Source: Chloroflexi bacterium OLB14
GTDB lineage: Bacteria > Chloroflexota > Anaerolineae > Anaerolineales > Villigracilaceae
Assembly (NCBI GenBank): GCA_001567105.1
Contig: LMZR01000071.1
Span: 1-47,714, forward strand
Direction: 5' to 3'
Length of the DNA stretch: 47,714 nucleotides
Below, piece after piece: positions 24,736 through 35,300 of this stretch. Below the pieces are notes generated by a model. The model did no database searches. It was not told the DNA's origin and saw nothing but the letters and a program-made list of their open reading frames with translations. A program made the translations under genes and the position numbers. Numbering within the stretch: the stretch's first letter is position 1; each line of letters opens with the position of its first letter.

Positions 24736-27546
24736 ATGAATCAAAATAAAGAATTTACTGGACCCAACTACGCCTATATTTTGGAACTGTACCAACAATA
24801 TCAGGCAGACCCTAACTCGGTTGACGAAGCAAGCCGAAAACTTTTTCAAACATGGACTCCTACAGACCAATCAGTAACACGTTTGGAAGTTAACGCCTCA
24901 CAAACTAACCTCAACCTGCATGCTGTTACAGGAGCAGTTAACCTAGCTTCATCTATTCGTAGCTACGGCTACCTTTCTGCTCAATTAGACCCTCTGGAAG
25001 ACGCCACCACCCAAAATCCGCTGGTGACGTTTGACTTCCACAACATCCGCGCAGAAGATTTATATAACCTACCTGCCAGCATTTTGAATCTCTCCGAAGA
25101 AGAAAATAGCAAAAACGCTTACGAGGCTATCGAAACTTTACGCTCTATTTACTCAGGCACTATTGGTTATAACTATGGGCATATCCGCAACCCTGAAGAA
25201 CGTAAATGGTTATACCAAACTGCCGAAAGCGGCATTTATCGCTCCCCTAAAAAAATAATTGACAAGAAAAAATTACTAGAACGCTTAAGCCAAGTAGAAG
25301 CATTTGAACTTTTCTTACACCGCGTTTACCCCGGTAAAACCCGTTTCTCTGTCGAAGGCTTAGATATGCTCATCCCTATGTTGGATGAAATTGTAGATGC
25401 CACAGCGCGCGAAAAAATCCCCTCAGCCATTATCGGTATGGCTCATCGTGGTAGATTAAATGTGCTCGCCCATATTTTGCAAAAGCCATATACCCAAATC
25501 TTAGCCGAATTTGCCGACCCCAAAGGACGTGCTACAACTTGGGATGAAATGGGCTGGACGGGTGATGTCAAATATCACATGGGTGCGCAGAAATTAGTGA
25601 GTGATAATAAAGAAATTCACACAGTCGTTCACATGCCTGCCAACCCCAGCCATCTCGAACAAATTGACCCAATTCTAGTGGGCATGGCTCGCGCCGCTAA
25701 TACCAAAGTAGATGAGCGTGGCGCCCCGAAATATGAAAATGCTTCATTACCTGTTTTAATTCATGGCGATGCTTCATTTATTGGTCAAGGCATTGTGGCT
25801 GAAACCTTAAATTTTTCTCGTGTACATGGTTACACCACCAGCGGTACATTGCACATCATTGCTAATAATCAATTAGGGTTTACAGCCAACGAACATGAAT
25901 CGCGTAGCAGTTTACACGCCAGTGATTTAGCCGAAGGTTTTGAAATCCCTATCATCCATGTCAATGCAGATGACCCCGATGCCTGTTTAGAAGCTGTACG
26001 AACTGCTTTTGCATACCGCCAAAAATTCCAAAAAGATTTTGTCATCAACCTCATTGGCTATCGGCGTTATGGGCATAACGAGGGAGACGAACCGCGCTTT
26101 ACCCAGCCAGTTATGTATCGCAAAATTGATAGTCACCCAACAGTTCGGCAAATGTGGGCAAGCCAATTAGAAAAAGAAAATTTAATTAAGGCAGGCGAAG
26201 CAGAAGAAATTCTACAAAATTTTCTAAATGTGCTACAACAAGCCAACGCCCAATTGAACCCTGAGAAAGAATTAGTGGAGCCTTTGCCGCAACCTCCACC
26301 TAGTGGTGCCGCTCAAAAAGTAAAAACAAGCGTGACACAAAAACGCCTCAAAGACCTGAACTTGTCACTGCTTCAATTTCCTGACGATTTTCACCTTAAC
26401 CCCAAATTGGTCAAGTCTATTGAAAAACGTAAAGCCTTATTTACAAATTCAGCTGAAACCAAAATTGATTGGGCAACCGCCGAAGAATTAGCCTTTGCTT
26501 CAATTTTAGAAGAGGGCATTTCAATTCGCTTAACTGGGCAAGATAGTGCGCGCGGCACTTTTAGCCAACGCCATGCTGTCTTCTATGATGCTGAAGATGG
26601 TAAAGCCTATACTCCTTTACAAGTTATTTCTCAAGCCAAAGCTTCCTTTGAAGTGCTAAATAGCCCCTTAAGCGAAGCAGGCTGTATTGGTTTTGAAATT
26701 GGTTATAACCTCGCCGCCCCTAAACGGTTAGCCATTTGGGAAGCACAATATGGCGACTTCGTCAACAACGCCCAAGGTGTGATTGATGAATTTTTACTAT
26801 CTGGTCGCGCTAAGTGGGGGCTAACTCCCTCATTGGTTTTGTTATTGCCACATGGAAATGAAGGTCAAGGACCAGATCATTCTAGCGCACGTATTGAGCG
26901 TTTTCTTGGTTTAGCGGCTGAAACGAATGCTCGTATTGTGTATCCATCTACTGCGGCGCAATATTTTCATCTTTTACGCAGGCAAGCTTTATTATTAGAA
27001 ACAGACCCATTACCGTTAATTGTTTTTACGCCTAAAGGGCTACTCCGTCATCCACTAACGACTTCGAGTGTAGAAGAATTAAGTTCGGGTAAGTGGCAAC
27101 GCATTGTTGATGATGCTACTTTGCCAGCAGGTAGAGAAGCAGTAAAAAATATAATTTTATGTAGTGGACGAATTTATGTAGATTTAGTGAGCAGTGAGCT
27201 ACGCAAAGAAAACCCAGATGATGCTATTGTTCGCTTAGAACAGTTGTATCCATTCCCCAAAAATAAAATTCAAGAATTAATTGCGGAATATCCAAACTTG
27301 GAGCGTTTAATTTGGGTGCAAGAAGAGCCATTCAATATGGGGGCATGGAATTATTTACGTCCTCTGTTGCGTGAATTAACTGAAGAACGGCGGTTAACCT
27401 TACACTATGTTGGTAGACCAGAAAGCTCTAGCCCATCTGAAGGTTCTTCTACTTTGTATAGAATTAATCAGAAAAATTTAATTGAACAAGCATTTGAAAT
27501 TGAAAAACAATCACAAACGTCGAGTGTTGTGAAGACAAGAGGTTAA
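24736..27546 (+). CDS. sucA: 2-oxoglutarate dehydrogenase E1 component
   Basis: A 936-residue thiamine-diphosphate enzyme that decarboxylates 2-oxoglutarate in the TCA cycle and passes the succinyl group to the E2 lipoyl arm. The N-terminus has the E2-binding type segment ([20 protein letters not shown]). The ThDP and active-site motifs include [36 protein letters not shown] and [16 protein letters not shown], and the C-terminal transketolase half ends with the usual [15 protein letters not shown]. Length equals the E. coli enzyme within a few residues. It is followed by sucB after one base. No E3 gene is in the window. Confidence 0.95.
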   Translation: MNQNKEFTGPNYAYILELYQQYQADPNSVDEASRKLFQTWTPTDQSVTRLEVNASQTNLNLHAVTGAVNLASSIRSYGYLSAQLDPLEDATTQNPLVTFDFHNIRAEDLYNLPASILNLSEEENSKNAYEAIETLRSIYSGTIGYNYGHIRNPEERKWLYQTAESGIYRSPKKIIDKKKLLERLSQVEAFELFLHRVYPGKTRFSVEGLDMLIPMLDEIVDATAREKIPSAIIGMAHRGRLNVLAHILQKPYTQILAEFADPKGRATTWDEMGWTGDVKYHMGAQKLVSDNKEIHTVVHMPANPSHLEQIDPILVGMARAANTKVDERGAPKYENASLPVLIHGDASFIGQGIVAETLNFSRVHGYTTSGTLHIIANNQLGFTANEHESRSSLHASDLAEGFEIPIIHVNADDPDACLEAVRTAFAYRQKFQKDFVINLIGYRRYGHNEGDEPRFTQPVMYRKIDSHPTVRQMWASQLEKENLIKAGEAEEILQNFLNVLQQANAQLNPEKELVEPLPQPPPSGAAQKVKTSVTQKRLKDLNLSLLQFPDDFHLNPKLVKSIEKRKALFTNSAETKIDWATAEELAFASILEEGISIRLTGQDSARGTFSQRHAVFYDAEDGKAYTPLQVISQAKASFEVLNSPLSEAGCIGFEIGYNLAAPKRLAIWEAQYGDFVNNAQGVIDEFLLSGRAKWGLTPSLVLLLPHGNEGQGPDHSSARIERFLGLAAETNARIVYPSTAAQYFHLLRRQALLLETDPLPLIVFTPKGLLRHPLTTSSVEELSSGKWQRIVDDATLPAGREAVKNIILCSGRIYVDLVSSELRKENPDDAIVRLEQLYPFPKNKIQELIAEYPNLERLIWVQEEPFNMGAWNYLRPLLRELTEERRLTLHYVGRPESSSPSEGSSTLYRINQKNLIEQAFEIEKQSQTSSVVKTRG

Positions 27547-27547
27547 G

Positions 27548-28777
27548 ATGACAGTGAAAATTATTGTTCCAGAATTAGGTGAATCGGTATTAGAGGCAAC
27601 GGTTTCTGCTTGGTTGAAAAAAGAAGGTGACTTTGTAAATGTAGGCGATGTGTTGGTGGAATTGGAAACTGATAAAGTGAACCTTGAGGTTGGTGCAAAA
27701 AGTGCAGGGATTTTGCAAAAAATTCAAGCACCTAAGGGGAGTGATGTAAAAGTAGGTGAGGTGCTAGGTATGATTGAAGAAAAAGAAGGTGCTGCTGCGC
27801 CAATGTTGCCAGTTGAAACAGAGCAAGTAGCTCAGGAAGATAATGCTAACAAAAATAAAAAAGCTGGCGAGAAGCAACAAGCGAGACAAGTATCTCCAGT
27901 TGCCTCACGCATGGCATCTGAAAAAAATATAGATATTAATAAAGTATCTGGAACTGGTAGTGATGGACGTGTGACTAAAGCCGATGTGGAGTCATATCTT
28001 CAAGGGCAAGAGAAGGTAGATGGAGAGAAACAAGCTGAGGTTAAGTCTGAAGCGAAGAAGGTTGTCATATCTTCTGATAGAAATGAAGAACGAGTCAGGA
28101 TGTCGCGCAGGCGGCAGACCATCGCCAAACGTTTGTTGGAAGCGAAACAAAACACCGCCATGTTGACGACGTTCAACGAGATTGACATGAGCGCGACGAT
28201 GGATCTGCGAAAACGCCGCAACGACGATTTCCAAAAACGGCATGGAATCAAGTTGGGATTCATGTCTTTGTTTACGAAGGCGACGATCAGTGCGTTGAAG
28301 GCATACCCTGCGATCAACGCTGAAATTGACGGCGACGAGATCGTGTATAAAAATTATTTCGACATCGGCATGGCGATCGGTTCGGAGGAGGGCTTGGTCG
28401 TGCCTGTGATTCGTGATGCGGATAAACTTTCGTTCGCTGAGATCGAAAAAAGTATCAAGGCTTTTTCGGAGAAGACGCAACAGGGGAAATTATCGGTGGA
28501 AGATTTGCGCGGCGGGACGTTCACGATCACGAACGGCGGCGTGTTCGGTTCGCTGTTGAGTACGCCGATTCTGAATCCGCCACAGGTTGGGATTCTCGGT
28601 TTGCATAAAATCGAGGAGCGTCCGATGGCGGTGAACGGACAGGTTGTGATTCGTCCAATGATGTATGTGGCGTTGAGTTACGACCATCGCATTGTGGACG
28701 GACGCGAGGCGGTGCAGTTTTTGGTGCACATCAAGCAATTGCTGGAAGACCCCGCCTGGATGCTGGTGGAAGGATAG
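27548..28777 (+). CDS. sucB: Dihydrolipoyllysine succinyltransferase (E2 of 2-oxoglutarate dehydrogenase)
   Basis: A 409-residue E2 with an N-terminal lipoyl domain (lipoylated K43 in ETDKVNLEV), a charged linker and a peripheral E3-binding domain (about 115-155, [20 protein letters not shown]). The C-terminal acyltransferase domain (about 180-409) has catalytic H380 and D384 (YDHRIVDG). Composition changes inside the gene. Hand counts give 25/60 G+C at 27601-27660 but 37/60 at 28501-28560, the switch lying near 28090 at the linker to the catalytic domain. The catalytic half looks acquired or replaced by recombination with a GC-richer relative. The protein reads as fully functional. Confidence 0.93.
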   Translation: MTVKIIVPELGESVLEATVSAWLKKEGDFVNVGDVLVELETDKVNLEVGAKSAGILQKIQAPKGSDVKVGEVLGMIEEKEGAAAPMLPVETEQVAQEDNANKNKKAGEKQQARQVSPVASRMASEKNIDINKVSGTGSDGRVTKADVESYLQGQEKVDGEKQAEVKSEAKKVVISSDRNEERVRMSRRRQTIAKRLLEAKQNTAMLTTFNEIDMSATMDLRKRRNDDFQKRHGIKLGFMSLFTKATISALKAYPAINAEIDGDEIVYKNYFDIGMAIGSEEGLVVPVIRDADKLSFAEIEKSIKAFSEKTQQGKLSVEDLRGGTFTITNGGVFGSLLSTPILNPPQVGILGLHKIEERPMAVNGQVVIRPMMYVALSYDHRIVDGREAVQFLVHIKQLLEDPAWMLVEG

Positions 28778-28781
28778 AATC

Positions 28782-28815
28782 AAAAAAGGCGTTGAGGAAA
28801 CTCAGCGCCTTTTTT
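28782..28815 (+). terminator. Intrinsic terminator after sucB
   Basis: Arms AAAAAAGGCGTTGAG and CTCAGCGCCTTTTTT with loop GAAA pair with one G-T wobble and end in T7. It starts 4 bases after the stop codon. Confidence 0.88.
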
Positions 28816-28868
28816 GTAGGACAAGATTTATCTTGTCATTGCTTCGCAAAGTGAACTTTGCTCTACAA
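28814..28868. repeat. Small inverted-repeat element with two internal hairpins
   Basis: TTGTAG (28814-28819) and CTACAA (28863-28868) enclose two perfect hairpins: GACAAGAT/ATCTTGTC (28820-28837) and GCAAAGT/ACTTTGC (28846-28861). The first shares a 14-base core with the palindrome at 5713. The rest of the gap up to 29053 shows nothing recognisable. Confidence 0.5.
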
Positions 28869-29053
28869 CCGTGGAGAGATTTTCTCGTAAACTTCAGTGC
28901 GCTTGTGGTAAGAAAAACATTTAGTCATCTTTTTATCCATTTTTTTGACCCAATTCATGAAAACTCGTGCGTGGCTACAAAATATTTGAATCCGCCTATT
29001 AAAAAAATTCTTAATGATGAGTAGTTTCTTAACTCCCTTTCTAACCCAAATGT

Positions 29054-29059
29054 TATAAT
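29054..29059 (+). promoter_or_regulatory. -10 element of the NarX-like kinase gene
   Basis: An exact TATAAT lies 14 bases before the ATG, with no ribosome site between and no good -35. The transcript would have a leader of only about 8 bases. Confidence 0.4.
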
Positions 29060-29073
29060 CATTAAATCATTTC

Positions 29074-30600
29074 ATGTTTCAACGCCTTCAAGTTCGATTT
29101 GTTATTCTCTTCATCGCCATCGCGTCTCTTGTGATGATGTTGGCTGGTATTATATATTGGGAATACCAACTTCAATTGCAACATGTTACAGCCCCACAAT
29201 ATTTACAAATTATAAAAATTATACTTTCAGCAAGTGTGTTGATATTGTTAGCGCTTAGCGCGTGGGTGATATATCACTCATTATTCAAACCACTTCACGA
29301 TTTAAATGTAGTAGCAAAACGCTTGGGAGAGAATCAACTCGATGAGCCGATTCAAGTTGAAGGTCCACAAGAGATGCGGATTTTATCTCAAAGATTAAAT
29401 GAAGTGCGTACACGTCTGCTTGCAAATCAAACAGAACTTAATCAATGGCATAACACACTTGAACAACGTGTAACACAGCGCACAGCCGAACTTGAAAAAC
29501 TTAACGAAATCAGCCGAGAAATTTCATCGCGTTTAGATGTGCAACAAGTGCTGAACTCCGTCACAGAAAAAGCACGCACACTTTTAGGTGGTGAAGTTGC
29601 ATCGCTTTGTTTAGTTGATACAAATCAACATTGGCTAAAACTTCAATCGCTGAGTGGACCGCAACATGCGATTGTTGGTGATACTATGCCCGCTCATGCC
29701 GATTTTGCAGTTACTGTGTTGCAAGGTGAGCAAGCGATGACTTGCGGCGTGAGTAGTTGTAACGGTGGTTGTCGCATGTTATCGGATGAATATCGCACAA
29801 GTCATCTTGCCGCGCCGTTGCGTGTTGGTGATCGAATCATCGGTGCATTGTGTGTGGGTAGCCCTGCACAAAATCAATTTCAAGTTGAGTCTGCAAACAT
29901 GCTTACAAAACTTGCCAGCGTTGCCGCTATTGCATTAGAAAATGCGCGTCTCTTTGCACAGGCTGAACGTCATGCCACGCTTGAAGAACGGCGACGTGTT
30001 GCGGCAGAAATGCACGATGGGCTTGGTCAAACATTAAGTTATCTCGGTTTGATGACCGATCAAGTTGTAAACTTTCTTTCAGATGGCAAAGATGGTGCAG
30101 CGTTAGAGCGTTTGAAAAAAACGCGCGAGACCATTGGTAAAGCCACCAGTGATGTACGCCGTGCGATTAATAGTTTAATGGATGAAACACCTGCCAATAA
30201 AGATTTGTGGACCCGTTTACATGATACTGCCGAAGAGATCGCTTCGGGACATAACTTGAAGTTGGTTTGGCTTTCTGACAATGATTCTGTGCCTGATGTT
30301 TCTGCTCAAACTGCCGAACAGATTCACACCATCACACGTGAAGCGTTAATCAATGTGGCGCGTCATGCAAATGCAAAACAAGTTAAGTTACATGTAGGGC
30401 GTGATGATAAAAATTATTTTGTCATCATTGCAGATGATGGCGTTGGTTTTAATACGTCACAACCTGCGCCTAATGGACATTTTGGTTTGCAAATTATGCA
30501 GGCGCGTGCCAAGCACATTGGTGGAGAAATCAACTATCAGTCTAAACAGGGAAGCGGAACACAAGTCACATTGACTTGGAAAATTGAAAAGGATAACTAA
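29074..30600 (+). CDS. NarX-like sensor histidine kinase (HAMP-GAF-HisKA_3-HATPase)
   Basis: A 508-residue kinase next to the nitrate reductase genes. Two helices (about 9-28 and 44-68) leave only a very short outer loop, so nitrate sensing in NarX fashion through a large periplasmic domain is unlikely. HAMP (about 69-120) and a coiled coil are followed by GAF (about 150-300), HisKA_3 with phosphoacceptor H314 (AEMHDGLGQTLSYLG) and an ATPase domain (ALINVARHANA, DDGVGFN). The GAF domain carries C224-x4-C229-x3-C233, a spacing fit for binding a metal or Fe-S cluster, suggesting an oxygen or redox sensor. The LuxR-type regulator follows after 6 bases. Confidence 0.88.
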   Translation: MFQRLQVRFVILFIAIASLVMMLAGIIYWEYQLQLQHVTAPQYLQIIKIILSASVLILLALSAWVIYHSLFKPLHDLNVVAKRLGENQLDEPIQVEGPQEMRILSQRLNEVRTRLLANQTELNQWHNTLEQRVTQRTAELEKLNEISREISSRLDVQQVLNSVTEKARTLLGGEVASLCLVDTNQHWLKLQSLSGPQHAIVGDTMPAHADFAVTVLQGEQAMTCGVSSCNGGCRMLSDEYRTSHLAAPLRVGDRIIGALCVGSPAQNQFQVESANMLTKLASVAAIALENARLFAQAERHATLEERRRVAAEMHDGLGQTLSYLGLMTDQVVNFLSDGKDGAALERLKKTRETIGKATSDVRRAINSLMDETPANKDLWTRLHDTAEEIASGHNLKLVWLSDNDSVPDVSAQTAEQIHTITREALINVARHANAKQVKLHVGRDDKNYFVIIADDGVGFNTSQPAPNGHFGLQIMQARAKHIGGEINYQSKQGSGTQVTLTWKIEKDN

Positions 30601-30606
30601 ATAGAA

Positions 30607-31258
30607 ATGAAACAAGTTCGTGTTTTACTGGCTGATGATCATTCTCTTTTTCGTGAAGGGCTAGCAGGCATCATCGCCGCTCAAGCTGATATGCAAGTAG
30701 TCGGTCAAGCCAATGATGGATTAGAAGCGTTTGTTATGGCGCAAGAATTAAAGCCCGATTTAATTTTGATGGATGTGCAAATGCCCACGATGGATGGGTT
30801 AGAAGCGACTCAAAAAAATTAAACAAGTTTTGCCAGAGACAATTATCGTGATGCTGACGATTCGTTCAGATGATGACATGCTTTTTGAAGCGTTGAAAAA
30901 TGGGGCGCAAGGATATTTGCTGAAAGATATTCAATCACAATATATGCTGGAGATGTTGCGCGGAGCATTGCGCGGTGAAGCCGCTATTTCGCCCAGTTTG
31001 GCGGGACGTGTGCTTTCGGAGTTTAGACGCTTAAGTAAAGGCGGCATTGCCGAAAAAGATAACGATAATGAGTTAACAGAACGCGAACAACAAGTGTTGC
31101 TACAAGCCTCTAAAGGCGCAACGGATAAAGAAATCGCTTCGACGTTAAACATCAGCCTGAATACGGTCAAAACACACATACGAAATATTTTAGCGAAATT
31201 ACACGTCACCACACGGCGCGAGGCGGCAAAGATGGCGAAAACTAGGGGATTGGTGTGA
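30607..31258 (+). pseudogene. NarL/LuxR-type response regulator, interrupted by a +1 frameshift
   Basis: The receiver half (MKQVRVLLADDHSLFREGLA, with the phosphoacceptor Asp in LILMDVQMPTMDG) stops early at 30820-30822. The frame continues as PETIIVMLTIRSDDD, GYLLKD and the LuxR-type helix-turn-helix (ELTEREQQVLLQASKGATDK, then EIASTLNISLNTVKTHI). Removing one A from the run of seven at 30812-30818 restores a 216-residue regulator reading LEATQKIKQVLPETI. All key residues are kept, so the gene is either newly broken or misassembled. It is the cognate partner of the upstream kinase and the expected regulator of the nar operon. Confidence 0.88.
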
Positions 31259-31261
31259 GAT

Positions 31262-31316
31262 AAAAAAGAATTAGTTCTTTTTTGAAAAAGAGTGATTTGA
31301 AAATCACTCTTTTTTC
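31262..31316 (+). terminator. Two tandem intrinsic terminators after the NarL-like gene
   Basis: First hairpin: AAAAAAGAA/TTCTTTTTT (31262-31283). Second: AAAAAGAGTGATTT (31285-31298) and AAATCACTCTTTTT (31301-31314), followed by more T. They separate the two-component genes from the nar structural operon. Confidence 0.82.
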
Positions 31317-31406
31317 ATTCCAATAGCAGGATGGGGGAGGATAGGATTAGTTTTGTAATTCAAGTATCTTAACCACTAGATTTTATTTAATGTAGCGCAA
31401 ACCAGA

Positions 31407-31790
31407 ATGTCAAAACCTCGTGTCTTGTTAATCAGCGCCCAGTACTTATTCAGCGAAAGCATAGAAACGATTTTACGCGCTGAAAAAGAAATTGAGTTTA
31501 TTGGACCGTGGAATTTAAATGAGAGTGATATTTGCGAACGAATTCAGGATATTAATCCTTCAGTTGTTGTAATTGCTTCAATAGATATACAGAATGAAAG
31601 TGCAACAACGTTAACCAAAGCCATTATTGAGAAATATCCTGAAACAACCATCATTCGAACTGCATTAAATGAAAACACTTTCCGAATTTTTTCTACACAA
31701 ACAGTACCTGCTCGTGGTGATAGTCTACTTGAAACAATACGAGACTCCATCAATCCAAACACACAAGCAAAACAATCTGGTCATTCATAA
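31407..31790 (+). CDS. Degenerate receiver-like protein at the head of the nar operon
   Basis: This 127-residue protein has the length and strand pattern of a receiver domain (PRVLLISAQYLFSESIETIL, PSVVVIASIDI, TTIIRTAL). The phosphorylation residues are gone: the acidic pair is Ser-Ala, the phosphoacceptor place in VVVIASI is Ala, and the switch Lys region is replaced. There is no output domain. It starts the nar operon, 18 bases before the cytochrome gene. A role as a phosphorylation-independent partner of the nar sensory proteins is plausible. The family assignment rests on pattern alone and could be wrong. Confidence 0.5.
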   Translation: MSKPRVLLISAQYLFSESIETILRAEKEIEFIGPWNLNESDICERIQDINPSVVVIASIDIQNESATTLTKAIIEKYPETTIIRTALNENTFRIFSTQTVPARGDSLLETIRDSINPNTQAKQSGHS

Positions 31791-31808
31791 TCAGGAGTTT
31801 GAACATCT

Positions 31809-32387
31809 ATGAAAAATCAAAATAGTAGTAAGCATAAAATGCGAACAAGCCTCTTATGGGTTGCTTTGTTCGCATTTTTCATTTTTGGGTGCAGTTCCGC
31901 GCCTGTAGAAAAAGCTCAACTACCCTCGGCAGATGAAATCGCCAATGGAAATGTAGAGAATGGGCTGAAATTATTTATGGGCAATGTTCATTTGGAAAAT
32001 GGAGGTCCACCTTGTATGGGATGTCATAGCGTGGCGGATAATGGCATATTGGGCGGTGGTGCATTAGGTCCAAATTTAACCAATATCACCGCTGAAAAAA
32101 GTGAGGCGGAAATACTTGGGCTTTTATCAAACACAGGCTCTTTCATTTCGCCTGTTATGTTGCCAATTTATACGGATCACCCGCTAACCACACAAGAACA
32201 AAGTGATTTGTTGGCTTTTATGAAATCTTCAGCTGGGCAACCAGAAACAGACAAAGAATGGTTAGTGATTGTCATTAGTATTTTAGGAACAGTTGGTGTT
32301 GCAATAGCATTTGGAATTATTTATCGTGACCGTTTGCGAAACGTCCGCAGGGCAATGGTGAGAAAAGCTGAAAAGGAGTTGTTATGA
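31809..32387 (+). CDS. Lipoprotein monohaem cytochrome c with C-terminal membrane helix
   Basis: A 192-residue protein with a signal peptide ending in a lipobox (FIFGC, C28). One class I haem site is C69-M-G-C72-H73, a likely Met ligand is M117 ([14 protein letters not shown]), and a helix lies at about residues 155-172 before a basic tail. It should sit on the outer face of the membrane. The gene follows the receiver-like gene closely, and its stop overlaps the narG start (ATGA). Cytochromes c encoded before narG are known in Thermus-type clusters (narC), although that protein is different. It may feed or take electrons from NarGHI. Confidence 0.88.
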   Translation: MKNQNSSKHKMRTSLLWVALFAFFIFGCSSAPVEKAQLPSADEIANGNVENGLKLFMGNVHLENGGPPCMGCHSVADNGILGGGALGPNLTNITAEKSEAEILGLLSNTGSFISPVMLPIYTDHPLTTQEQSDLLAFMKSSAGQPETDKEWLVIVISILGTVGVAIAFGIIYRDRLRNVRRAMVRKAEKELL

Positions 32388-35300
32388 GTAATTGGATTCA
32401 AGAGATATCAAACCCGCAAGCTCGCCAGTGGGAAGAGTTTTATCGTAATCGCTGGCAACATGACCGCGTAGTAAGAAGCACGCATGGCGTTAACTGCACA
32501 GGCAGTTGTTCATGGATGATTTATGTTAAAGATGGTATTGTCACATGGGAGTTACAAGCATTAGATTATCCCATCCTCAGCAATGGACTTCCACCGTATG
32601 AACCGCGTGGTTGTCAACGTGGGATTTCTTTTTCATGGTATCAGTACAGCCCTATTCGTTTGAAGTATCCATACATGCGTGGCGTGTTATTGGATATGTG
32701 GCGAAAAGCTAAAGAAGAACACAAAGACCCAGTCGAAGCGTGGACAGCCGTCATTGAGAATGAAGCGGGGCGTAAGGCTTTTCATCAAGCACGCGGTAAG
32801 GGAGGTTTTCGCCGTGTGAAGTGGGAAGAGACCTTAGAAATCATCGCCGCTTCTACTATTTATACAATCAAAAAATATGGACCAGATCGCATCATTGGTT
32901 TTTCGCCAATCCCTGCTATGTCTATGTTGAGTTATGCAGGTGGAAGCCGCTTAATGCAAATGCTGGGTGGCGTGAGCATGAGTTTTTATGATTGGTATAG
33001 TGACTTACCCCCAGCCAGCCCAGAAGTTTGGGGTGAACAAACCGATGTAGCCGAAAGCGCTGATTGGTTCAACTCAAAATATATTGTTTCAGTTGGTTCA
33101 AACATGAGCATGACGCGCACACCTGATGTGCATTTTGCGGCAGAGGCTCGTCATAACGGAACAAAGTTAGTTGTCTTTGCGCCAGACTTTAATCAAGTTG
33201 CTAAGTATGCCGACTGGTGGGTGCCTGTTCATGCTGGGCAAGATGGCGCGTTTTGGATGGCGGTTAATCACGTCATTATGAACGAGTTCCATTATAAAAA
33301 CCCAACGCCATACTTCCTTGATTATATGAAGCGTTATACAGATTCACCTTTCTTGGTTGAATTAAATGAAGTAGATGGAAAGTATGTGCCAGGTCGTATG
33401 GTGCGCGCGGGTCAGGTGGAACGCACAAAAGATGTTGAAAACGGCGAATGGAAATTTTTAGTGTGGGATGAAATTAGCAATGCGCCACGAATGCCACAAG
33501 GCAGTCTCGGATTCCGCTGGCAGGAGAAAAAAGGTCAATGGAATTTAGAACCAAAAGACGGTCTGGATGGAAGCGAAATTAATCCGCAACTTACATTCTT
33601 CGGCGATTCAAAAGAACAGTTATCTGTTTCATTTGCAGAATTTGGCGAAGGTAAATCTTTCCAACGCAATGTACCAATTAGATATATCGAAACTATAAAT
33701 GGTAAAGTGCCTGTTGCAACAATTTATGATTTGTTGATGGCGCAATATGGCGTAGGACGCGGATTAGAAGGTGATTACCCTGCTAGTTACGATGATGAAA
33801 ATCTTTCTTACACGCCTGCTTGGCAAGAACGTTACACAGGCATAGATCGCCAAACAGTGATTCAATTTGCGCGTGAATGGGCTGTCACTGCTGAAAAAAC
33901 CGAAGGCAAGTGTATGGTTATTATCGGCGCGGGTGTTAATCACTGGTATCACAACAACCTTATTTATCGCGCTTGTATCGGCACGTTGTTGATGACTGGT
34001 TGTGTGGGTCGCAACGGCGGCGGATTGAATCATTATGTTGGTCAAGAAAAACTTGCTCCAATGGCGCCATGGGCATCTATTGCTTTTGCATTAGATTGGC
34101 AAAAACCGCCACGCCAAATGAACTCGCCTTCATTCCATTATGTGAATAGTGATCAATGGCGATATGAACGCCTCTATACGGAACCTCAGCCTGTTTCTCG
34201 ACCTGAATCTGAATCTCACCGTGAAATGGCTGAAGAGCATACGCTCGATGCACAAATTCGCGCTGTACGTATGGGTTGGCTTCCATCGTATCCGCAATTC
34301 AACGTCAGCTCATTAGAAATTGTCAGAAAGGCAGAACAAGCTGGGGCTAAGTCTGATGCGGAAATTAAACAATGGATTGTGAATCAATTAAAGTCAGGTG
34401 AATTAAAGTTCGCAGTTCAAGACCCCGATGCTCCAGAAAATTGGCCCCGCTTATGGTTTATTTGGAGAGGTAATGCACTCAACGCCAGCGCGAAAGGTCA
34501 AGAATATTTCTTTAAACATTATCTTGGCACACATCATCAATTGATTTCGGAAGAAGCGGATAAGAATCAATTCAAAGAAGTGATTTATCGAGATGAAGCA
34601 CCCGAAGGCAAATTTGATTTGATTGTGGATATCAACTTCCGCATGGATACTTCGGCTTTGTATTCGGACATTGTTTTGCCAACAGCGAGTTGGTATGAAA
34701 AAGATGATTTGAATACAACGGATATGCACTCGTTTATTCATCCACTTTCTGCCGCTGTGCCGCCTTCATGGGAATCAAAAACAGATTGGGATATTTTCAA
34801 AATTTTAGCGAGCAAAATTAGTGAATTAGCACAAGTTCATTTACCTGAACCCGTGCGTGATTTAGTTGCTATGCCATTACAACATGATACGCCCGCTGAA
34901 TTAGCACAACCACACATTCGTGATTGGGCAAAAGGTGAATGTGAACCTATTCCAGGCGTTACCATGCCAAACTTTGTTTTGACCGAACGTGATTATGTCA
35001 ACTTAGGTAAACGCTTTATTTCATTAGGTCCCAAAGTTCAAAAAGAAGGGCTTGCCATTCATGGAATGCATTGGCGCGCAGATGATTTTTATCAAGAGTT
35101 GTTAGATGGCAAACCAACAACTACCTGGAATGGAAATACTTATCCATCTATAGAAGTTGCGCGTGATGCCGCCAATGTTATTTTGCACCTTGCTCCTGAA
35201 ACAAATGGAGAAGTGGCATACCGAGCCTATCAAGCAGAAGAAGAACGCATTGGTTTGAAGTTAACTGATTTAGCAGAGCCAACTCGTGCTTCGCGTGTCT

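Noticed and set aside
27992..28480. A 162-codon reverse-strand ORF inside sucB
   Set aside because: It is a shadow of the GC-rich catalytic half of sucB, with Arg/His-rich random composition.
28692..29024. A 110-codon ORF across the sucB end and the gap
   Set aside because: It crosses the sucB terminator and the inverted-repeat element and has no recognisable features.
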